In this document: in pieces, positions 15,900-18,375 of the stretch
Layout: every line of letters begins with the position of its first letter
How positions within the stretch are numbered: the first letter of the stretch is position 1
Origin: Lachnospiraceae bacterium
GTDB taxonomy: Bacteria > Bacillota > Clostridia > Lachnospirales > Lachnospiraceae
DNA: 18,375 bases
Assembly (NCBI GenBank): GCA_900766575.1
Contig: CAAFVW010000101.1
Location: 1 to 18,375, forward strand
Reading direction: 5' to 3'
Program-made: the position numbers and the translations under genes
The notes under the pieces: model-generated
The model's database searches: none
What the model was told of the DNA's origin: nothing
Seen by the model: only the letters and a program-made list of their open reading frames with translations

Positions 15900-15948
15900 C
15901 TTTTATCGTCCCTTCTTCTTTTGGGTGGCTGTTCTTTTGTCCATGCCA

Positions 15949-15978
15949 AGTATAGCAGATTCCCTGTCAGCATACAAT
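15949..15978 (-). promoter_or_regulatory. Candidate promoter of the PHP gene
   Basis: The minus strand shows TATACT (15954-15949, 5 of 6) preceded by TGC, an extended -10. A weak TTGTAT lies 18 bases upstream (15978-15973). The predicted start near 15942 leaves a 43-base leader. The rest of 15900-16067 shows nothing I can name. Confidence 0.5.
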
Positions 15979-16067
15979 GTTTTTACGGAAAATAGTCATC
16001 CAGTTTTTGACATTTTACACAACTTTTACCGTCGTTTCATCTTCCCCTTACCTTATTTCCGGGAACG

Positions 16068-16107
16068 AAAAACAGGCTGCGGATTGTTCAGCACCGCTGC
16101 CTGTTTT
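16068..16107 (-). terminator. Intrinsic terminator of the serC-serA operon
   Basis: Complementary arms 16069-16082 and 16094-16107 pair over 14 positions with one mismatch and an 11-base loop. The GC-rich core (CAGGC...GCCTG) is followed on the minus strand by five Ts (16072-16068). It begins 30 bases after the serA stop. Confidence 0.8.
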
Positions 16108-16136
16108 GTATCTTTCCTGTCTTCTGTTCAATGTCT

Positions 16137-17300
16137 TTATTTTACCACACGTACACGGAAAACGCCGTCAATCTTCTGCAGGGACTCTACCAGCTCCGGA
16201 GTCGCAGCATCCTCAATATCCAACATGGTATACGCTACTTCTCCACGGGATTTATTGGTCATATCAGAAATATTGATACTCTTCTCACCGATGGCTGCCG
16301 TAAACTGTGTCAGCATATTTGCAATGTTTTTATGGAAAATAGCAATTCTGCCAGCCTTATTGCATACCCCCATATCGCATGCCGGGTAATTCACGCTGTT
16401 GCGGATATTGCCGTTCTCCAGATAATCCATCAATTCTTCCACTGCCATCTTTGCACAGTTATCCTCAGATTCCTCGGTGCTGGCTCCCAGATGAGGAATT
16501 ACAATGCATCCGGGCTGTCCTGCGGTAGCAGGATTCGGGAAATCAGAAACATAACGCGCTACTTTGCCGCTCTTTATAGCTTCCAGGACATCCGTTTCAT
16601 TTGCCAGGAGATCTCTTGCGAAGTTTAACAGAATCACTCCATCCTTCATCTTAGCGATGGCTTCCCTGTCAATCATTCCCTTGGTGGAATCCATCAGAGG
16701 GACATGCACGGTAATATAATCGCAATCTGCGTAAATCTCTTCTACATTCATCACATGCTTTACAGAACGGCTCAAATTCCACGCAGCATTGACAGATACA
16801 TAAGGGTCGTATCCATAGACATCCATGCCGAGACTCACTGCCGTGTTGGCTACCTTGACACCGATAGCGCCCAGACCGATGACACCCAGCTTCTTACCCA
16901 TTACTTCCGTACCGGCAAATTTTTTCTTTTCTTTTTCTGCTGCCTTGGCAATATCCGCGTTGTCTTTGGAGGCCTTGACCCATTCGATACCGCCTACCAC
17001 ATCACGGGCTGCCAGAAGCATGCCTGCGATCACCAGCTCTTTTACACCATTGGCGTTGGCACCGGGGGTATTGAATACCACAATACCTTTTTCCGCACAT
17101 TTATCCAGAGGAATATTGTTCACACCGGCTCCGGCTCTGGCTACTGCAAGCAGATTATCCGGCAGCTCCATCTCATGCATGGAAGCACTGCGGACCAGAA
17201 CACCCTCTGCCTCATCGATATTCTCGGTTACTTTATAGTCTGCTGTCAGACGATCCAGTCCCACTTTGGAAATGGGATTCAGGCAATTAATCTGAAACAT
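16137..17300 (-). CDS. serA: D-3-phosphoglycerate dehydrogenase with ACT domain
   Basis: This 387-residue NAD-dependent enzyme catalyses the first step of serine synthesis, 3-phosphoglycerate to 3-phosphohydroxypyruvate. The N-terminal substrate part covers about 1-95 (RAGAGVNNIPLDKCAEKGI). The Rossmann core has GLGAIG at 142-147. The catalytic Arg is R229 in LLNFARD, and the catalytic His is H270 in PHLGAST. A C-terminal ACT domain (about 316-387, GRIAIFHKNIANMLTQF onward) probably senses serine. Two departures from the classic sequence are seen: NFARD where NTARG is usual, and SDFPNP where a DVFExEP-type stretch normally brings the Glu of the Arg-Glu-His triad. The length matches short ACT-only clostridial SerA. 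The start at 17300 follows AGGAGG closely, and serC lies 36 bases upstream, supporting the function by context. Confidence 0.93.
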   Translation of the reverse strand: MFQINCLNPISKVGLDRLTADYKVTENIDEAEGVLVRSASMHEMELPDNLLAVARAGAGVNNIPLDKCAEKGIVVFNTPGANANGVKELVIAGMLLAARDVVGGIEWVKASKDNADIAKAAEKEKKKFAGTEVMGKKLGVIGLGAIGVKVANTAVSLGMDVYGYDPYVSVNAAWNLSRSVKHVMNVEEIYADCDYITVHVPLMDSTKGMIDREAIAKMKDGVILLNFARDLLANETDVLEAIKSGKVARYVSDFPNPATAGQPGCIVIPHLGASTEESEDNCAKMAVEELMDYLENGNIRNSVNYPACDMGVCNKAGRIAIFHKNIANMLTQFTAAIGEKSINISDMTNKSRGEVAYTMLDIEDAATPELVESLQKIDGVFRVRVVK

Positions 17301-17336
17301 ATCGTTTCCCTCCTTACATTTTTCAACTATTCAGAG

Positions 17337-18375
17337 TTACAAATTCTCTGCTTCAAATTTCTTCATGAACTCTACCAGCTTCTCCACGCCTTCGATCGGC
17401 ATTGCATTATAGATACTTGCTCTCATGCCGCCTACGGTTCTGTGACCTTTCAGGTTCTCAAAGCCTGCTTCCTTCGCCTCTTTGACGAATTTGGCATCCA
17501 GTTCCTCGTTGCCAGTGATGAACGGAACATTCATCAGGGATCTGTCTTCCTTGCGGACTGTTCCTTTGAACAGCTTGCTCTCATCCAGATAATCATACAG
17601 GATCTTGGCCTTTTTCTCATTGCGCTCCTTCATCACTTCCAGACCGCCCATTTTCTTCAGCCATTTGAACACTTTGCCGCAGATATAGATACCATAGGCA
17701 GGAGGGGTGTTGTACAGAGAATCCGCATCTGCATGGGTCTTGTAACGGAGCATGGTCGGTGTGCCGGGAAGAACATCCTCAGTGATCAGATCTTCTCTGA
17801 TGATAACAATAACCACACCTGCCGGTCCGATATTTTTCTGTACGCCGCCATAGATCACACCATATTTGGTCACATCTACCGGCTCAGATAAGAAACAGCT
17901 GGAGACATCTGCCACCAGGGGCTTACCTTTGGTATTGGGCAGGGTCTTAAACTTCGTACCGTAAATTGTGTTATTCTCGCATATGTACACATAATCTGCG
18001 TCCTCACTGATCGGCAGATCGGAGCAATCGGGAATATAAGAGAAAGTCTTATCCTCGGAAGAAGCAATTTTGTTCGCCTTACCATACAGAGACGCTTCCT
18101 GATATGCTTTTTTCGCCCACTGACCGGTAACAATGTAGTCCGCTACGCGATTCTTCATCAGATTCATGGGGATCATTGCGAACTGCTGGCTTGCACCGCC
18201 CTGCAGGAACAGTACCTTGTAATTGTCCGGAATATTCATCAGCTCCCTGAGATCCGCTTCTGCTTCCTTAATGATCGTATCATAGGCTTTAGATCGATGG
18301 CTCATCTCCATTACGGACATGCCGGTTCCTCTATAATCCAGCATTTCATCGGCTGCTTCCTGTAATACTTCCTCC
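17337..18375 (-). CDS. serC: Phosphoserine aminotransferase, 5' end outside the window
   Basis: SerC is the PLP enzyme that converts 3-phosphohydroxypyruvate and glutamate to phosphoserine, the step after SerA. The open frame runs past the visible ATG at 18344 to the window edge. Codons 18374-18345 read EEVLQEAADE, which joins MLDYRGTGMSVMEMSHRSKA exactly as in the family, so the real start (usually a short AGP-containing stretch upstream) is missing. GGASQQFAMIPMNL is the phosphate-binding region. The PLP lysine is in GGVQKNIGPAG, codon at 17837-17835. The C-terminal GHRTVGGMRASIYNAMP segment is complete. The length seen (345 codons) fits a full protein of about 360 residues. The stop is 36 bases before serA, so the two form a serC-serA operon. 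Confidence 0.96.
   Translation of the reverse strand, partial: EEVLQEAADEMLDYRGTGMSVMEMSHRSKAYDTIIKEAEADLRELMNIPDNYKVLFLQGGASQQFAMIPMNLMKNRVADYIVTGQWAKKAYQEASLYGKANKIASSEDKTFSYIPDCSDLPISEDADYVYICENNTIYGTKFKTLPNTKGKPLVADVSSCFLSEPVDVTKYGVIYGGVQKNIGPAGVVIVIIREDLITEDVLPGTPTMLRYKTHADADSLYNTPPAYGIYICGKVFKWLKKMGGLEVMKERNEKKAKILYDYLDESKLFKGTVRKEDRSLMNVPFITGNEELDAKFVKEAKEAGFENLKGHRTVGGMRASIYNAMPIEGVEKLVEFMKKFEAENL

Noticed and set aside
16704..17891. 395-codon open frame on the plus strand
   Set aside because: It is antisense to parts of both serA and serC and spans their junction; composition is typical of a shadow frame and there is no ribosome site or domain.
17337..18344. Complete serC starting at the visible ATG (18344)
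   Set aside because: Codons upstream of that ATG to the window edge continue the conserved SerC N-terminus (EEVLQEAADE), so the gene is cut by the window and not short.

Overview
The window looks like chromosomal DNA of an anaerobic Gram-positive Clostridia bacterium, most likely a Lachnospiraceae gut commensal. The reasons are moderate GC, strong AGGAGG-type ribosome sites, lipoprotein solute-binding proteins with lipoboxes, an OmpR-type response regulator/kinase pair, and a serC-serA pair. The genus cannot be fixed from the sequence alone. All genes but one lie on the minus strand. I see no tRNA, rRNA, CRISPR array, insertion sequence or phage gene.

Layout from left to right, with minus-strand genes transcribed right to left. 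(1) 1-92: first 30 codons of a LeuC/aconitase-family large subunit, with a promoter whose -35 region lies inside a perfect 15-bp inverted repeat. (2) 355-3533: a two-component system, regulator first, then a large multi-pass sensor kinase that probably starts at TTG. (3) 3661-4311: thiamine pyrophosphokinase, divergent from a small YgjP-like zinc metallopeptidase at 4494-4931. The two are fired by overlapping back-to-back promoters. (4) 5021-14920: a six-gene minus-strand operon bounded by a promoter near 15030 and a bidirectional terminator at 4943-4976. (5) 15126-15899: a PHP-family metal-dependent phosphoesterase whose stop codon lies inside its own terminator hairpin. (6) 16137-18375: serC (5' end cut off by the window) followed by serA, with a terminator.

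The six-gene operon is the most unusual part. Its order is: solute-binding lipoprotein 1, MalF-like permease, MalG-like permease, HlyD/RND-type periplasmic adaptor, a two-TM protein with a MacB-like extracytoplasmic core, and solute-binding lipoprotein 2. It joins parts of a carbohydrate-type ABC importer with two extracytoplasmic parts of a MacA-MacB-type machine. Neither an import nor an efflux ATPase is encoded. Both binding proteins carry an extra 300-400 residue N-terminal region that reads like a beta-propeller, ahead of an ordinary family-1 solute-binding domain. They share an identical C-terminal 13-residue tail. I infer a membrane assembly in which import permeases, adaptor and MacB-like core work together, powered by ATPases encoded elsewhere. 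The substrate cannot be named.

The remaining genes are housekeeping: serine biosynthesis (serC-serA), thiamine salvage (thiN), probable leucine biosynthesis (leuC-like) and envelope sensing (two-component system).
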